Assembly (NCBI GenBank): GCA_930367205.1
Contig: OV884009.1
Span: 118,247,454-118,311,453 of the forward strand
Direction: 5' to 3'
DNA: 64,000 nt
From: Acanthosoma haemorrhoidale
Taxonomy: Eukaryota; Arthropoda; Insecta; Hemiptera; Acanthosomatidae
Translations under genes and position numbers: made by a program
The notes under the pieces: generated by a model
Database searches by the model: none
What the model saw: the letters and a program-made list of their open reading frames with translations, nothing else
Told to the model about the DNA's origin: nothing
In this document: in pieces, positions 24,470 through 38,600 of the stretch
Position numbering within the stretch: position 1 is the stretch's first letter
How the letters are laid out: every line of letters begins with the position of its first letter

Positions 24470-27400
24470 GTTAATATATGGCCCGAATGAGTGTTTCCCC
24501 GAAAGACTAAGCTTCCTAGTTGTTATTGCTAGTTAATATATGCCCCAAATGAGTGTTGTCCCGACGTACTAAGCTTCTTAGTTGTTAGTGTTAGTTAATA
24601 TATGCCCCGAATGGGTGTTGTCCCGACGGACTAAGCTTGTTAGTTGTTATTGCTAGTTAATATATGCCCCAAATGAGTGTTGTCCCGACGTACTAAGCTT
24701 CTTAGTTGTTAGTGTTAGTTAATATATGCCCCGAATGGGTGTTGTCCCGACGGACTAAGCTTGTTAGTTGTTATTGCTAGTTAATATATGGCGCGAATGA
24801 GTTTTTCCCCGACGGACTAAGCTTCTTAGTTGTTAGTTTTAGTTAATATATGGCCCAAATGAGCGTTTTCCTGACGGACTAAGCTTCTTATCGTTAGTTA
24901 ATATATGGCCCGAATGAGTGTTGTCCCGACGGACTAAGCTATTTAGTTGTTAGTGTTAGTTAATATTGCCCCGAATGGGTGTTGTCCCGACGGACTAAGC
25001 TTCTTAGTTGTTATTGCTAGTTAATATATGGCGCGAATGAGTTTTTCCCCGACCGACTAAGCTTCTTAGTTGTTAGTGTTAGTTAATATATGCCCCGAAT
25101 GGGTGTTGTCCCGACGGACTAAGCTTCTTAGTTGTTAGTGTTAGTTAATATATGCCCCGAATGGGTGTTGTCCCGACGAAATAAGCTTCTTAGTTGTTAG
25201 TGTTAGTTAATATATGCCCCGAATGGGTGTTGTCCCGACGGACTAAGCTTCTTAGTTGTTATTGCTAGTTAATATATGGCCCGAATGAGTTTTTCCCCGA
25301 CCGACTAAGCTTCTTAGTTGTTAGTGTTAGTTAATATATGCCCCGAATGGGTGTTGTCCCGACGGACTAAGCTTCTTAGTTGTTAGTGTTAGTTAATATA
25401 TGCCCCGAATGGGTGTTGTCCCGACGGACTAAGCTTCTTAGTTGTTATTGTTAGTTAATATATGGCCCGAATGAGTGTTTCCCCGACAGACTAAGCTTCT
25501 TAGTTGTTATTGCTAGTTAATATATGGCGCGAATGAGTTTTTCCCCGACCGACTAAGCTTCTTAGTTGTTAGTTTTAGTTAATATATGGCCCAAATGAGC
25601 GTTTTCCTGACGGACTAAGCTTCTTATCGTTAGTTAATATATGGCCCGAATGAGTGTTGTCCCGACGGACTAAGCTTCTTAGTTGTTAGTGTTAGTTAAT
25701 ATATGCCCCGAATGGGTGTTGTCCCGACGGACTAAGCTTCTTAGTTGTTATTATTAGTTAATATATGGCGCGAATAAGTTTTTCCCCGACGGACTAAGCT
25801 TCTTAGTTGTTATTGTTAGTTAATATATGGCCCAAATGAGCGTTTTCCTGACGTACTAAGCTTCTTAGTTGTTAGTTTTAGTTAATATATGCCCCGAATG
25901 GGTGTTTCCCCGAAAGACTAAGCTTCTTAGTTGTTATTGCTAGTTAATATATGCCCCGAATGGGTGTTGTCCCGACGGACTAAGCTTCTTAGTTGTTAGT
26001 GTTAGTTAATATATGCCCCGAATGGGTGTTGTCCCGACGGACTAAGCTTCTTAGTTGTTAGTGTTAGTTAATATATGCCCCAAATGGGTGTTGTCCCGAC
26101 AGACTAAGCTTCTTAGTTGTTATTGTTAGTTAATATATGGCCCGAATGGGTGTTGTCCCGACGGACTAAGCTTCTTAGTTGTTAGTGTTAGTTAATATAT
26201 GCCCCAAATGGGTGTTGTCCCGACAGACTAAGCTTCTTAGTTGTTATTGCTAGTTAATATATGCCCCGAATGGGTGTTGTCCCGACGGACTAAGCTTCTT
26301 AGTTGTTATTGTTAGTTAATATATGGCCCGAATGAGTGTTTCCCCGACAGACTAAGCTTCTTAGTTGTTATTGTTAGTTAATATATGGCCCGAATGAGGT
26401 TTTCCCCGACGGACTAAGCTTCTTAGTTGTTATTGTTAGTTAATATATGGCACGAATGAGTGTTTCCCCGACTGCCTAAGCTTCTTAGTTGTTATTGTTA
26501 GTTAATATATGGCCCGAACGAGTGTTTCCCCCACGGACTAAGCTTCTTAGTTGTTATTGTTAGTTAATATATGCCCCGAATGGGTGTTTCCCCGACGGAC
26601 TAAGCTTCTTAGTTGTTATTGTTAGTTAATATATGGCCCGAATGAGTGTTTCCCCGACAGACCAAGCTTCTTAGTTGTTATTGTTAGTTAATATATGGCA
26701 CGAATGGGTGTTGTCCCGACGGACTAAGCTTCTTAGTTGATATTATTAGTTAATATATGGCGCGAATAAGTTTTTCCCTGACGGACTAAGCTTCTTAGTT
26801 GTTAGTTTTAGTTAATATATGCCCCGAATGGGTGTTTCCCCGAAAGACTAAGCTTCTTAGTTGTTATTGCTAGTTAATATATGCCCCGAATGGGTGTTGT
26901 CCCGACGGACTAAGCTTCTTAGTTGTTAGTGTTAGTTAATATATGCCCCGAATGGGTGTTGTCCCGACGGACTAAGCTTCTTAGTTGTTATTATTAGTTA
27001 ATATATGGCGCGAATAAGTTTTTCCCCGACGGACTAAGCTTCTTAGTTGTTATTGTTAGTTAATATATGGCCCAAATGAGCATTTTCCTGACGTACTAAG
27101 CTTCTTAGTTGTTATTGTTAGTTAATATATGGCCCGAATGAGTGTTTCCCCGACAGACTAAGCTTCTTAGTTGTTATTGCTAGTTAATATATGGCGCGAA
27201 TGAGTTTTTCCCCGACCGACTAAGCTTCTTAGTTGTTAGTGTTAGTTAATATATGCCCCGAATGGGTGTTGTCCCGACGGACTAAGTTTCTTAGTTGTTA
27301 GTGTTAGTTAATATATGCCCCGAATGGGTGTTGTCCCGACGGACTAAGCTTCTTAGTTGTTAGTGTTAGTTAATATATGCCCCAAATGGGTGTTGTCCCG

Positions 27401-30400
27401 ACAGACTAAGCTTCTTAGTTGTTATTGTTAGTTAATATATGGCCCGAATGGGTGTTGTCCCGACGGACTAAGCTTCTTAGTTGTTAGTGTTAGTTAATAT
27501 ATGCCCCGAATGGGTGTTGTCCCGACGGACTAAGCTTCTTAGTTGTTAGTGTTAGTTAATATATGCCCCAAATGGGTGTTGTCCCGACAGACTAAGCTTC
27601 TTAGTTGTTATTGTTAGTTAATATATGGCCCGAATGGGTGTTGTCCCGACGGACTAAGCTTCTTAGTTGTTAGTGTTAGTTAATATATGCCCCAAATGGG
27701 TGTTGTCCCGACAGACTAAGCTTCTTAGTTGTTATTGCTAGTTAATATATGCCCCGAATGGGTGTTGTCCCGACGGACTAAGCTTCTTAGTTGTTATTGT
27801 TAGTTAATATATGGCCCGAATGAGTGTTTCCCCGACAGACTAAGCTTCTTAGTTGTTATTGTTAGTTAATATATGGCCCGAATGAGGTTTTCCCCGACGG
27901 ACTAAGCTTCTTAGTTGTTATTGTTAGTTAATATATGGCCCGAATGAGTGTTTCCCCGACTGCCTAAGCTTCTTAGTTGTTATTGTTAGTTAATATATGG
28001 CCCGAACGAGTGTTTCCCCCACGGACTAAGCTTCTTAGTTGTTATTGTTAGTTAATATATGCCCCGAATGGGTGTTTCCCCGACGGACTAAGCTTCTTAG
28101 TTGTTATTGTTAGTTAATATATGGCCCGAATGAGTGTTTCCCCGACAGACTAAGCTTCTTAGTTGTTATTGTTAGTTAATATATGGCCCGAATGAGGTTT
28201 TCCCCGACGGACTAAGCTTCTTAGTTGTTATTGTTAGTTAATATATGGCACGAATGAGTGTTTCCCCGACTGCCTAAGCTTCTTAGTTGTTATTGTTAGT
28301 TAATATATGGCCCGAACGAGTGTTTCCCCTACGGACTAAGCTTCTTAGTTGTTATTGCTAGTTAATATATGCCCCGAATGGGTGTTGTCCCGACGGACTA
28401 AGCTTCTTAGTTGTTAGTGTTAGTTAATATATGCCCCGAATGGGTGTTGTCCCGACGGACTAAGCTTCTTAGTTGTTATTGTTAGTTAATATATGGCCCG
28501 AATGAGGTTTTCCCCGACGGACTAAGCTTCTTAGTTGTTATTGTTAGTTAATATATGGCACGAATGAGTGTTTCCCCGACTGCCTAAGCTTCTTAGTTGT
28601 TATTGTTAGTTAATATATGGCCCGAACGAGTGTTTCCCCCACGGACTAAGCTTCTTAGTTGTTATTGCTAGTTAATATATGCCCCGAATGGGTGTTGTCC
28701 CGACGGACTAAGCTTCTTAGTTGTTAGTGTTAGTTAATATATGCCCCGAATGGGTGTTGTCCCGACGGACTAAGCTTCTTAGTTGTTATTATTAGTTAAT
28801 ATATGGCGCGAATAAGTTTTTCCCCGACGGACTAAGCTTCTTAGTTGTTATTGTTAGTTAATATATGGCCCAAATGAGCATTTTCCTGACGTACTAAGCT
28901 TCTTAGTTGTTATTGTTAGTTAATATATGGCCCGAATGAGTGTTTCCCCGACAGACTAAGCTTCTTAGTTGTTATTGCTAGTTAATATATGGCGCGAATG
29001 AGTTTTTCCCCGACAGACTAAGCTTCTTAGTTGTTATTGCTAGTTAATATATGGCGCGAATGAGTTTTTCCCCGACGGACTAAGCTTCTTAGTTGTTATT
29101 GTTAGTTAATATATGGCCCGAATGAGTGTTTCCCCGACGGACTAAGCTTCTTAGTTGTTATTGTTAGTTAATATATGGCCCGAATGAGTGTTTCCCCAAC
29201 GGACTAAGCTTCTTAGTTGTTATTGTTAGTTAATATATGGCCCGAATGAGTGTTTCCCCGAAAGACTAAGCTTCTTAGTTGTTATTGCTAGTTAATATAT
29301 GCCCCGAATGAGTGTTTCCCCGACAGACCAAGCTTCTTAGTTGTTATTGTTAGTTAATATATGGCACGAATGGGTGTTGTCCCGACGGACTAAGCTTCTT
29401 AGTTGATATTATTAGTTAATATATGGCGCGAATAAGTTTTTCCCTGACGGACTAAGCTTCTTAGTTGTTAGTTTTAGTTAATATATGCCCCGAATGGGTG
29501 TTTCCCCGAAAGACTAAGCTTCTTAGTTGTTATTGCTAGTTAATATATGCCCCGAATGGGTGTTGTCCCGACGGACTAAGCTTCTTAGTTGTTAGTGTTA
29601 GTTAATATATGCCCCGAATGGGTGTTGTCCCGACGGACTAAGCTTCTTAGTTGTTATTATTAGTTAATATATGGCGCGAATAAGTTTTTCCCCGACGGAC
29701 TAAGCTTCTTAGTTGTTATTGTTAGTTAATATATGGCCCAAATGAGCATTTTCCTGACGTACTAAGCTTCTTAGTTGTTATTGTTAGTTAATATATGGCC
29801 CGAATGAGTGTTTCCCCGACAGACTAAGCTTCTTAGTTGTTATTGCTAGTTAATATATGGCGCGAATGAGTTTTTCCCCGACCGACTAAGCTTCTTAGTT
29901 GTTAGTGTTAGTTAATATATGCCCCGAATGGGTGTTGTCCCGACGGACTAAGCTTCTTAGTTGTTAGTGTTAGTTAATATATGCCCCGAATGGGTGTTGT
30001 CCCGACGGACTAAGCTTCTTAGTTGTTAGTGTTAGTTAATATATGCCCCAAATGGGTGTTGTCCCGACAGACTAAGCTTCTTAGTTGTTATTGTTAGTTA
30101 ATATATCGCCCGAATGGGTGTTGTCCCGACGGACTAAGCTTCTTAGTTGTTAGTGTTAGTTAATATATGCCCCGAATGGGTGTTGTCCCGACGGACTAAG
30201 CTTCTTAGTTGTTAGTGTTAGTTAATATATGCCCCAAATGGGTGTTGTCCCGACAGACTAAGCTTCTTAGTTGTTATTGTTAGTTAATATATGGCCCGAA
30301 TGGGTGTTGTCCCGACGGACTAAGCTTCTTAGTTGTTAGTGTTAGTTAATATATGCCCCAAATGGGTGTTGTCCCGACAGACTAAGCTTCTTAGTTGTTA

Positions 30401-31088
30401 TTGCTAGTTAATATATGCCCCGAATGGGTGTTGTCCCGACGGACTAAGCTTCTTAGTTGTTATTGTTAGTTAATATATGGCCCGAATGAGGTTTTCCCCG
30501 ACGGACTAAGCTTCTTAGTTGTTATTGTTAGTTAATATATGGCACGAATGAGTGTTTCCCCGACTGCCTAAGCTTCTTAGTTGTTATTGTTAGTTAATAT
30601 ATGGCCCGAACGAGTGTTTCCCCCACGGACTAAGCTTCTTAGTTGTTATTGTTAGTTAATATATGCCCCGAATGGGTGTTTCCCCGACGGACTAAGCTTC
30701 TTAGTTGTTATTGTTAGTTAATATATGGCACGAATGAGTGTTTCCCCGACTGCCTAAGCTTCTTAGTTGTTATTGTTAGTTAATATATGGCCCGAACGAG
30801 TGTTTCCCCCACGGACTAAGCTTCTTAGTTGTTATTGCTAGTTAATATATGCCCCGAATGGGTGTTGTCCCGACGGACTAAGCTTCTTAGTTGTTAGTGT
30901 TAGTTAATATATGCCCCGAATGGGTGTTGTCCCGACGGACTAAGCTTCTTAGTTGTTAGTGTTAGTTAATATATGCCCCGAATGGGTGTTGTCCCGACGG
31001 ACTAAGCTTCTTAGTTGTTATTATTAGTTAATATATGGCGCGAATAAGTTTTTCCCCGACGGACTAAGCTTCTTAGTTGTTATTGTTA
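24470..31088 (+). repeat. 6.8-kb segmental duplication, copy 2
   Basis: Head-to-tail partner of 17665-24469. It starts exactly where copy 1 ends, with a CCGAAAG/CTTCCTAG type D monomer (17665 and 24470). It is shorter than copy 1 by three monomers (62 + 124 bp). Its right two thirds were copied again by the later 9333-bp duplication, giving a third version at about 35.6-40.4 kb. Confidence 0.85.
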
Positions 31089-34000
31089 GTTAATATATGG
31101 CCCAAATGAGCGTTTTCCTGACGTACTAAGCTTCTTAGTTGTTATTGTTAGTTAATATATGGCCCGAATGAGTGTTTCCCCGACAGACTAAGCTTCTTAG
31201 TTGTTATTGCTAGTTAATATATGGCGCGAATGAGTTTTTCCCCGACCGACTAAGCTTCTTAGTTGTTAGTGTTAGTTAATATATGCCCCGAATGGGTGTT
31301 GTCCCGACGGACTAAGCTTCTTAGTTGTTAGTGTTAGTTAATATATGCCCCGAATGGGTGTTGTCCCGACGGACTAAGCTTCTTAGTTGTTATTGTTAGT
31401 TAATATATGGCCCGAATGAGTGTTTCCCCGACAGACTAAGCTTCTTAGTTGTTATTGTTAGTTAATATATGGCCCGAATGAGGTTTTCCCCGACGGACTA
31501 AGCTTCTTAGTTGTTATTGTTAGTTAATATATGGCACGAATGAGTGTTTCCCCGACTGCCTAAGCTTCTTAGTTGTTATTGTTAGTTAATATATGGCCCG
31601 AACGAGTGTTTCCCCCACGGACTAAGCTTCTTAGTTGTTATTGTTAGTTAATATATGGCCCGAATGAGTGTTTCCCCGACGGACTAAGCTTCTTAGTTGT
31701 TAGTGTTAGTTTATATATGCCCCGAATGGGTGTTGTCCCGACGGACTAAGCTTCTTAGTTGTTATTATTAGTTAATAAATGGCGCGAATTAGTTTTTCCC
31801 CGACGGACTAAGCTTCTTAGTTGTTAGTTTTAGTTAATATATGCCCCGAATGGGTGTTGTCCCGACGTACTAAGCTTCTTAGTTGTTATTGTTAGTTAAT
31901 ATATGCCCCGAATGGGTGTTGTCCCGACGGACTAAGCTTCTTAGTTGTTATTATTAGTTAATATATGGCGCGAATAAGTTTTTCCCCGACGGACTAAGCT
32001 TCTTAGTTGTTATTGTTAGTTAATATATGGCCCAAATGAGCGTTTTCCAGACGTACTAAGCTTCTTAGTTGTTAGTTTTAGTTAATATATGCCCCGAATG
32101 GGTGTTTCCCCGAAAGACTAAGCTTCTTAGTTGTTATTGTTAGTTAATATATGCCCCGAATGGGTGTTGTCCCGACGGACTAAGCTTCTTAGTTGTTAGT
32201 GTTAGTTAATATATGCCCCGAATGGGTGTTGTCCCGACGGACTAAGCTTCTTAGTTGTTAGTGTTAGTTAATATATGCCCCAAATGGGTGTTGTCCCGAC
32301 AGACTAAGCTTCTTAGTTGTTATTGTTAGTTAATATATGGCCCAAATGAGCGTTTTCCTGACGGACTAAGCTTCTTATCGTTAGTTAATATATGGCCCGA
32401 ATGAGTGTTGTCCCGACGGACTAAGCTTCTTAGTTGTTAGTGTTAGTTAATATATGCCCCGAATGGGTGTTGTCCCGACGGACTAAGCTTCTTAGTTGTT
32501 ATTATTAGTTAATATATGGCGCGAATAAGTTTTTCCCCGACGGACTAAGCTTCTTAGTTGTTATTGTTAGTTAATATATGGCCCAAATGAGCGTTTTCCT
32601 GACGTACTAAGCTTCTTAGTTGTTATTGTTAGTTAATATATGGCTCGAATGAGTTTTTCCCCGACGGACTAAGCTTCTTAGTTGTTATTGTTAGTTAATA
32701 TATGGCCCGAATGAGTGTTTCCCCGACGAACTAAGCTTCTTAGTTGTTATTGTTAGTTAATATATGGCCCGAATGAGTGTTTCCCCGACGGACTAAGCTT
32801 CTTAGTTGTTATTGTTAGTTAATATATGGCCCGAATGAGTGTTTCCCCGAAAGACTAAGCTTCCTAGTTGTTATTGCTAGTTAATATATGCCCCAAATGA
32901 GTGTTGTCCCGACGTACTAAGCTTCTTAGTTGTTAGTGTTAGTTAATATATGCCCCGAATGGGTGTTGTCCCGACGGACTAAGCTTCTTAGTTGTTATTG
33001 CTAGTTAATATATGGCGCGAATGAGTTTTTCCCCGACGGACTAAGCTTCTTAGTTGTTTGTTTTAGTTAATATATGGCCCAAATGAGCGTTTTCCTGACG
33101 GACTAAGCTTCTTATCGTTAGTTAATATATGGCCCGAATGAGTGTTGCCCCGACGGACTAAGCTTTTTAGTTGTTAGTGTTAGTTAATATTGCCCCGAAT
33201 GGGTGTTGTCCCGACGGACTAAGCTTCTTAGTTGTTATTGCTAGTTAATATATGGCGCGAATGAGTTTTTCCCCGACGGACTAAGCTTCTTAGTTGTTAG
33301 TGTTAGTTAATATATGCCCCGAATGGGTGTTGTCCCGACGGACTAAGCTTCTTAGTTGTTAGTGTTAGTTAATATATGCCCCGAATGGGTGTTGTCCCGA
33401 CGAAATAAGCTTCTTAGTTGTTAGTGTTAGTTAATATATGCCCCGAATGGGTGTTGTCCCGACGGACTAAGCTTCTTAGTTGTTATTGCTAGTTAATATA
33501 TGGCGCGAATGAGTTTTTCCCCGACCGACTAAGCTTCTTAGTTGTTAGTGTTAGTTAATATATGCCCCGAATGGGTGTAGTCCCGACGGACTAAGCTTCT
33601 TAGTTGTTAGTGTTAGTTAATATATGCCCCGAATGGGTGTTGTCCCGACGGACTAAGCTTCTTAGTTGTTATTGTTAGTTAATATATGGCCCGAATGAGT
33701 GTTTCCCCGACAGACTAAGCTTCTTAGTTGTTATTGCTAGTTAATATATGGCGCGAATGAGTTTTTCCCCGACCGACTAAGCTTCTTAGTTGTTAGTGTT
33801 AGTTAATATATGCCCCGAATGGGTGTTGTCCCGACGGACTAAGCTTCTTAGTTGTTAGTGTTAGTTAATATATGCCCCGAATGGGTGTTGTCCCGACGGA
33901 CTAAGCTTCTTAGTTGTTATTGTTAGTTAATATATGGCCCGAATGAGTGTTTCCCCGACAGACTAAGCTTCTTAGTTGTTATTGCTAGTTAATATAAGGC

Positions 34001-35622
34001 GCGAATGAGTTTTTCCCCGACGGACTAAGCTTCTTAGTTGTTAGTTTTAGTTAATATATGCCCCGAATAGGTGTTTCTCCGACAGACTAAGCTTCTTAGT
34101 TGTTATTGTTAGTTAATATATGGCCCGAATGAGGTTTTCCCCGACGGACTAAGCTTCTTAGTTGTTATTGTTAGTTAATATATGGCATGAATGAGTGTTT
34201 CCCCGACTGCCTAAGCTTCTTAGTTGTTATTGTTAGTTAATATATGGCCCGAATGAGTGTTTCCCCCACGGACTAAGCTTCTTAGTTGTTATTGTTAGTT
34301 AATATATAGCCCGAATGAGTGTTTCCCCGACGGACTAAGCTTCTTAGTTGTTAGTGTTAGTTTATATATGCCCCGAATGGGTGTTGTCCCGACGGACTAA
34401 GCTTCTTAGTTGTTATTATTAGTTAATAAATGGCGCGAATTAGTTTTTCCCCGACGGACTAAGCTTCTTAGTTGTTAGTTTTAGTTAATATATGCCCCGA
34501 ATGGGTGTTGTCCCGACGTACTAAGCTTCTTAGTTGTTAGTGTTAGTTAATATATGCCCCGAATGGGTGTTGTCCCGACGGACTAAGCTTGTTAGTTGTT
34601 ATTGCTAGTTAATATATGGCGCGAATGAGTTTTTCCCCGACGGACTAAGCTTCTTAGTTGTTAGTTTTAGTTAATATATGGCCCAAATGAGCGTTTTCCT
34701 GACGGACTAAGCTTCTTATCGTTAGTTAATATATGGCCCGAATGAGTGTTGTCCCGACGGACTAAGCTTCTTAGTTGTTAGTGTTAGTTAATATATGCCC
34801 CGAATGGGTGTTGTCCCGACGGACTAAGCTTCTTAGTTGTTATTATTAGTTAATATATGGCGCGAATAAGTTTTTCCCCGACGGACTAAGCTTCTTAGTT
34901 GTTATTGTTAGTTAATATATGGCCCAAATGAGCGTTTTCCTGACGTACTAAGCTTCTTAGTTGTTAGTTTTAGTTAATATATGCCCCGAATGGGTGTTTC
35001 CCCGAAAGACTAAGCTTCTTAGTTGTTATTGCTAGTTAATATATGCCCCGAATGGGTGTTGTCCCGACGGACTAAGCTTCTTAGTTGTTAGTGTTAGTTA
35101 ATATATGCCCCGAATGGGTGTTGTCCCGACGGACTAAGCTTCTTAGTTGTTAGTGTTAGTTAATATATGCCCCAAATGGGTGTTGTCCCGACAGACTAAG
35201 CTTCTTAGTTGTTATTGTTAGTTAATATATGGCCCAAATGAGCGTTTTCCTGACGGACTAAGCTTCTTATCGTTAGTTAATATATGGCCCGAATGAGTGT
35301 TGTCCCGACGGACTAAGCTTCTTAGTTGTTAGTGTTAGTTAATATATGCCCCGAATGGGTGTTGTCCCGACGGACTAAGCTTCTTAGTTGTTATTGCTAG
35401 TTAATATATGGCGCGAATGAGTTTTTCCCGGACGGACTAAGCTTCTTAGTTGTTAGTTTTAGTTAATATATGCCCCGAATAGGTGTTTCCCCGACAGACT
35501 AAGCTTCTTAGTTGTTATTGTTAGTTAATATATGGCCCGAATGAGGTTTTCCCCGACGGACTAAGCTTCTTAGTTGTTATTGTTAGTTAATATATGGCAC
35601 GAATGAGTGTTTCCCCGACTGC
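26290..35622 (+). repeat. 9333-bp tandem segmental duplication, copy 1 (151 monomers)
   Basis: Followed directly by copy 2 at 35623. Rare tags repeat at exactly 9333 bp: TTGATATT 26738/36071 and 29404/38737, ATATCGCC 30106/39439, GAAATAAG 33402/42735, GGTGTAGTCC 33577/42910, GGCATGAATG 34184/43517, ATATAGCCC 34307/43640, and TTCCCGGACGG 35428/44761. The length is 62 x 151 - 29, which equals the four 55-bp and one 61-bp monomers counted between the tags. The breakpoint lies within about 26290-26315, where neighbouring monomers share sequence. Confidence 0.92.
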
Positions 35623-38600
35623 CTAAGCTTCTTAGTTGTTATTGTTAGTTAATATATGGCCCGAATGAGTGTTTCCCCGACAGACTAAGCTTCTTAGTTG
35701 TTATTGTTAGTTAATATATGGCCCGAATGAGGTTTTCCCCGACGGACTAAGCTTCTTAGTTGTTATTGTTAGTTAATATATGGCACGAATGAGTGTTTCC
35801 CCGACTGCCTAAGCTTCTTAGTTGTTATTGTTAGTTAATATATGGCCCGAACGAGTGTTTCCCCCACGGACTAAGCTTCTTAGTTGTTATTGTTAGTTAA
35901 TATATGCCCCGAATGGGTGTTTCCCCGACGGACTAAGCTTCTTAGTTGTTATTGTTAGTTAATATATGGCCCGAATGAGTGTTTCCCCGACAGACCAAGC
36001 TTCTTAGTTGTTATTGTTAGTTAATATATGGCACGAATGGGTGTTGTCCCGACGGACTAAGCTTCTTAGTTGATATTATTAGTTAATATATGGCGCGAAT
36101 AAGTTTTTCCCTGACGGACTAAGCTTCTTAGTTGTTAGTTTTAGATAATATATGCCCCGAATGGGTGTTTCCCCGAAAGACTAAGCTTCTTAGTTGTTAT
36201 TGCTAGTTAATATATGCCCCGAATGGGTGTTGTCCCGACGGACTAAGCTTCTTAGTTGTTAGTGTTAGTTAATATATGCCCCGAATGGGTGTTGTCCCGA
36301 CGGACTAAGCTTCTTAGTTGTTATTATTAGTTAATATATGGCGCGAATAAGTTTTTCCCCGACGGACTAAGCTTCTTAGTTGTTATTGTTAGTTAATATA
36401 TGGCCCAAATGAGCATTTTCCTGACGTACTAAGCTTCTTAGTTGTTATTGTTAGTTAATATATGGCCCGAATGAGTGTTTCCCCGACAGACTAAGCTTCT
36501 TAGTTGTTATTGCTAGTTAATATATGGCGCGAATGAGTTTTTCCCCGACCGACTAAGCTTCTTAGTTGTTAGTGTTAGTTAATATATGCCCCGAATGGGT
36601 GTTGTCCCGACGGACTAAGTTTCTTAGTTGTTAGTGTTAGTTAATATATGCCCCGAATGGGTGTTGTCCCGACGGACTAAGCTTCTTAGTTGTTAGTGTT
36701 AGTTAATATATGCCCCAAATGGGTGTTGTCCCGACAGACTAAGCTTCTTAGTTGTTATTGTTAGTTAATATATGGCCCGAATGGGTGTTGTCCCGACGGA
36801 CTAAGCTTCTTAGTTGTTAGTGTTAGTTAATATATGCCCCGAATGGGTGTTGTCCCGACGGACTAAGCTTCTTAGTTGTTAGTGTTAGTTAATATATGCC
36901 CCAAATGGGTGTTGTCCCGACAGACTAAGCTTCTTAGTTGTTATTGTTAGTTAATATATGGCCCGAATGGGTGTTGTCCCGACGGACTAAGCTTCTTAGT
37001 TGTTAGTGTTAGTTAATATATGCCCCAAATGGGTGTTGTCCCGACAGACTAAGCTTCTTAGTTGTTATTGCTAGTTAATATATGCCCCGAATGGGTGTTG
37101 TCCCGACGGACTAAGCTTCTTAGTTGTTATTGTTAGTTAATATATGGCCCGAATGAGTGTTTCCCCGACAGACTAAGCTTCTTAGTTGTTATTGTTAGTT
37201 AATATATGGCCCGAATGAGGTTTTCCCCGACGGACTAAGCTTCTTAGTTGTTATTGTTAGTTAATATATGGCACGAATGAGTGTTTCCCCGACTGCCTAA
37301 GCTTCTTAGTTGTTATTGTTAGTTAATATATGGCCCGAACGAGTGTTTCCCCCACGGACTAAGCTTCTTAGTTGTTATTGTTAGTTAATATATGCCCCGA
37401 ATGGGTGTTTCCCCGACGGACTAAGCTTCTTAGTTGTTATTGTTAGTTAATATATGGCCCGAATGAGTGTTTCCCCGACAGACTAAGCTTCTTAGTTGTT
37501 ATTGTTAGTTAATATATGGCCCGAATGAGGTTTTCCCCGACGGACTAAGCTTCTTAGTTGTTATTGTTAGTTAATATATGGCACGAATGAGTGTTTCCCC
37601 GACTGCCTAAGCTTCTTAGTTGTTATTGTTAGTTAATATATGGCCCGAACGAGTGTTTCCCCTACGGACTAAGCTTCTTAGTTGTTATTGCTAGTTAATA
37701 TATGCCCCGAATGGGTGTTGTCCCGACGGACTAAGCTTCTTAGTTGTTAGTGTTAGTTAATATATGCCCCGAATGGGTGTTGTCCCGACGGACTAAGCTT
37801 CTTAGTTGTTATTGTTAGTTAATATATGGCCCGAATGAGGTTTTCCCCGACGGACTAAGCTTCTTAGTTGTTATTGTTAGTTAATATATGGCACGAATGA
37901 GTGTTTCCCCGACTGCCTAAGCTTCTTAGTTGTTATTGTTAGTTAATATATGGCCCGAACGAGTGTTTCCCCCACGGACTAAGCTTCTTAGTTGTTATTG
38001 CTAGTTAATATATGCCCCGAATGGGTGTTGTCCCGACGGACTAAGCTTCTTAGTTGTTAGTGTTAGTTAATATATGCCCCGAATGGGTGTTGTCCCGACG
38101 GACTAAGCTTCTTAGTTGTTATTATTAGTTAATATATGGCGCGAATAAGTTTTTCCCCGACGGACTAAGCTTCTTAGTTGTTATTGTTAGTTAATATATG
38201 GCCCAAATGAGCATTTTCCTGACGTACTAAGCTTCTTAGTTGTTATTGTTAGTTAATATATGGCCCGAATGAGTGTTTCCCCGACAGACTAAGCTTCTTA
38301 GTTGTTATTGCTAGTTAATATATGGCGCGAATGAGTTTTTCCCCGACAGACTAAGCTTCTTAGTTGTTATTGCTAGTTAATATATGGCTCGAATGAGTTT
38401 TTCCCCGACGGACTAAGCTTCTTAGTTGTTATTGTTAGTTAATATATGGCCCGAATGAGTGTTTCCCCGACGAACTAAGCTTCTTAGTTGTTATTGTTAG
38501 TTAATATATGGCCCGAATGAGTGTTTCCCCAACGGACTAAGCTTCTTAGTTGTTATTGTTAGTTAATATATGGCCCGAATGAGTGTTTCCCCGAAAGACT

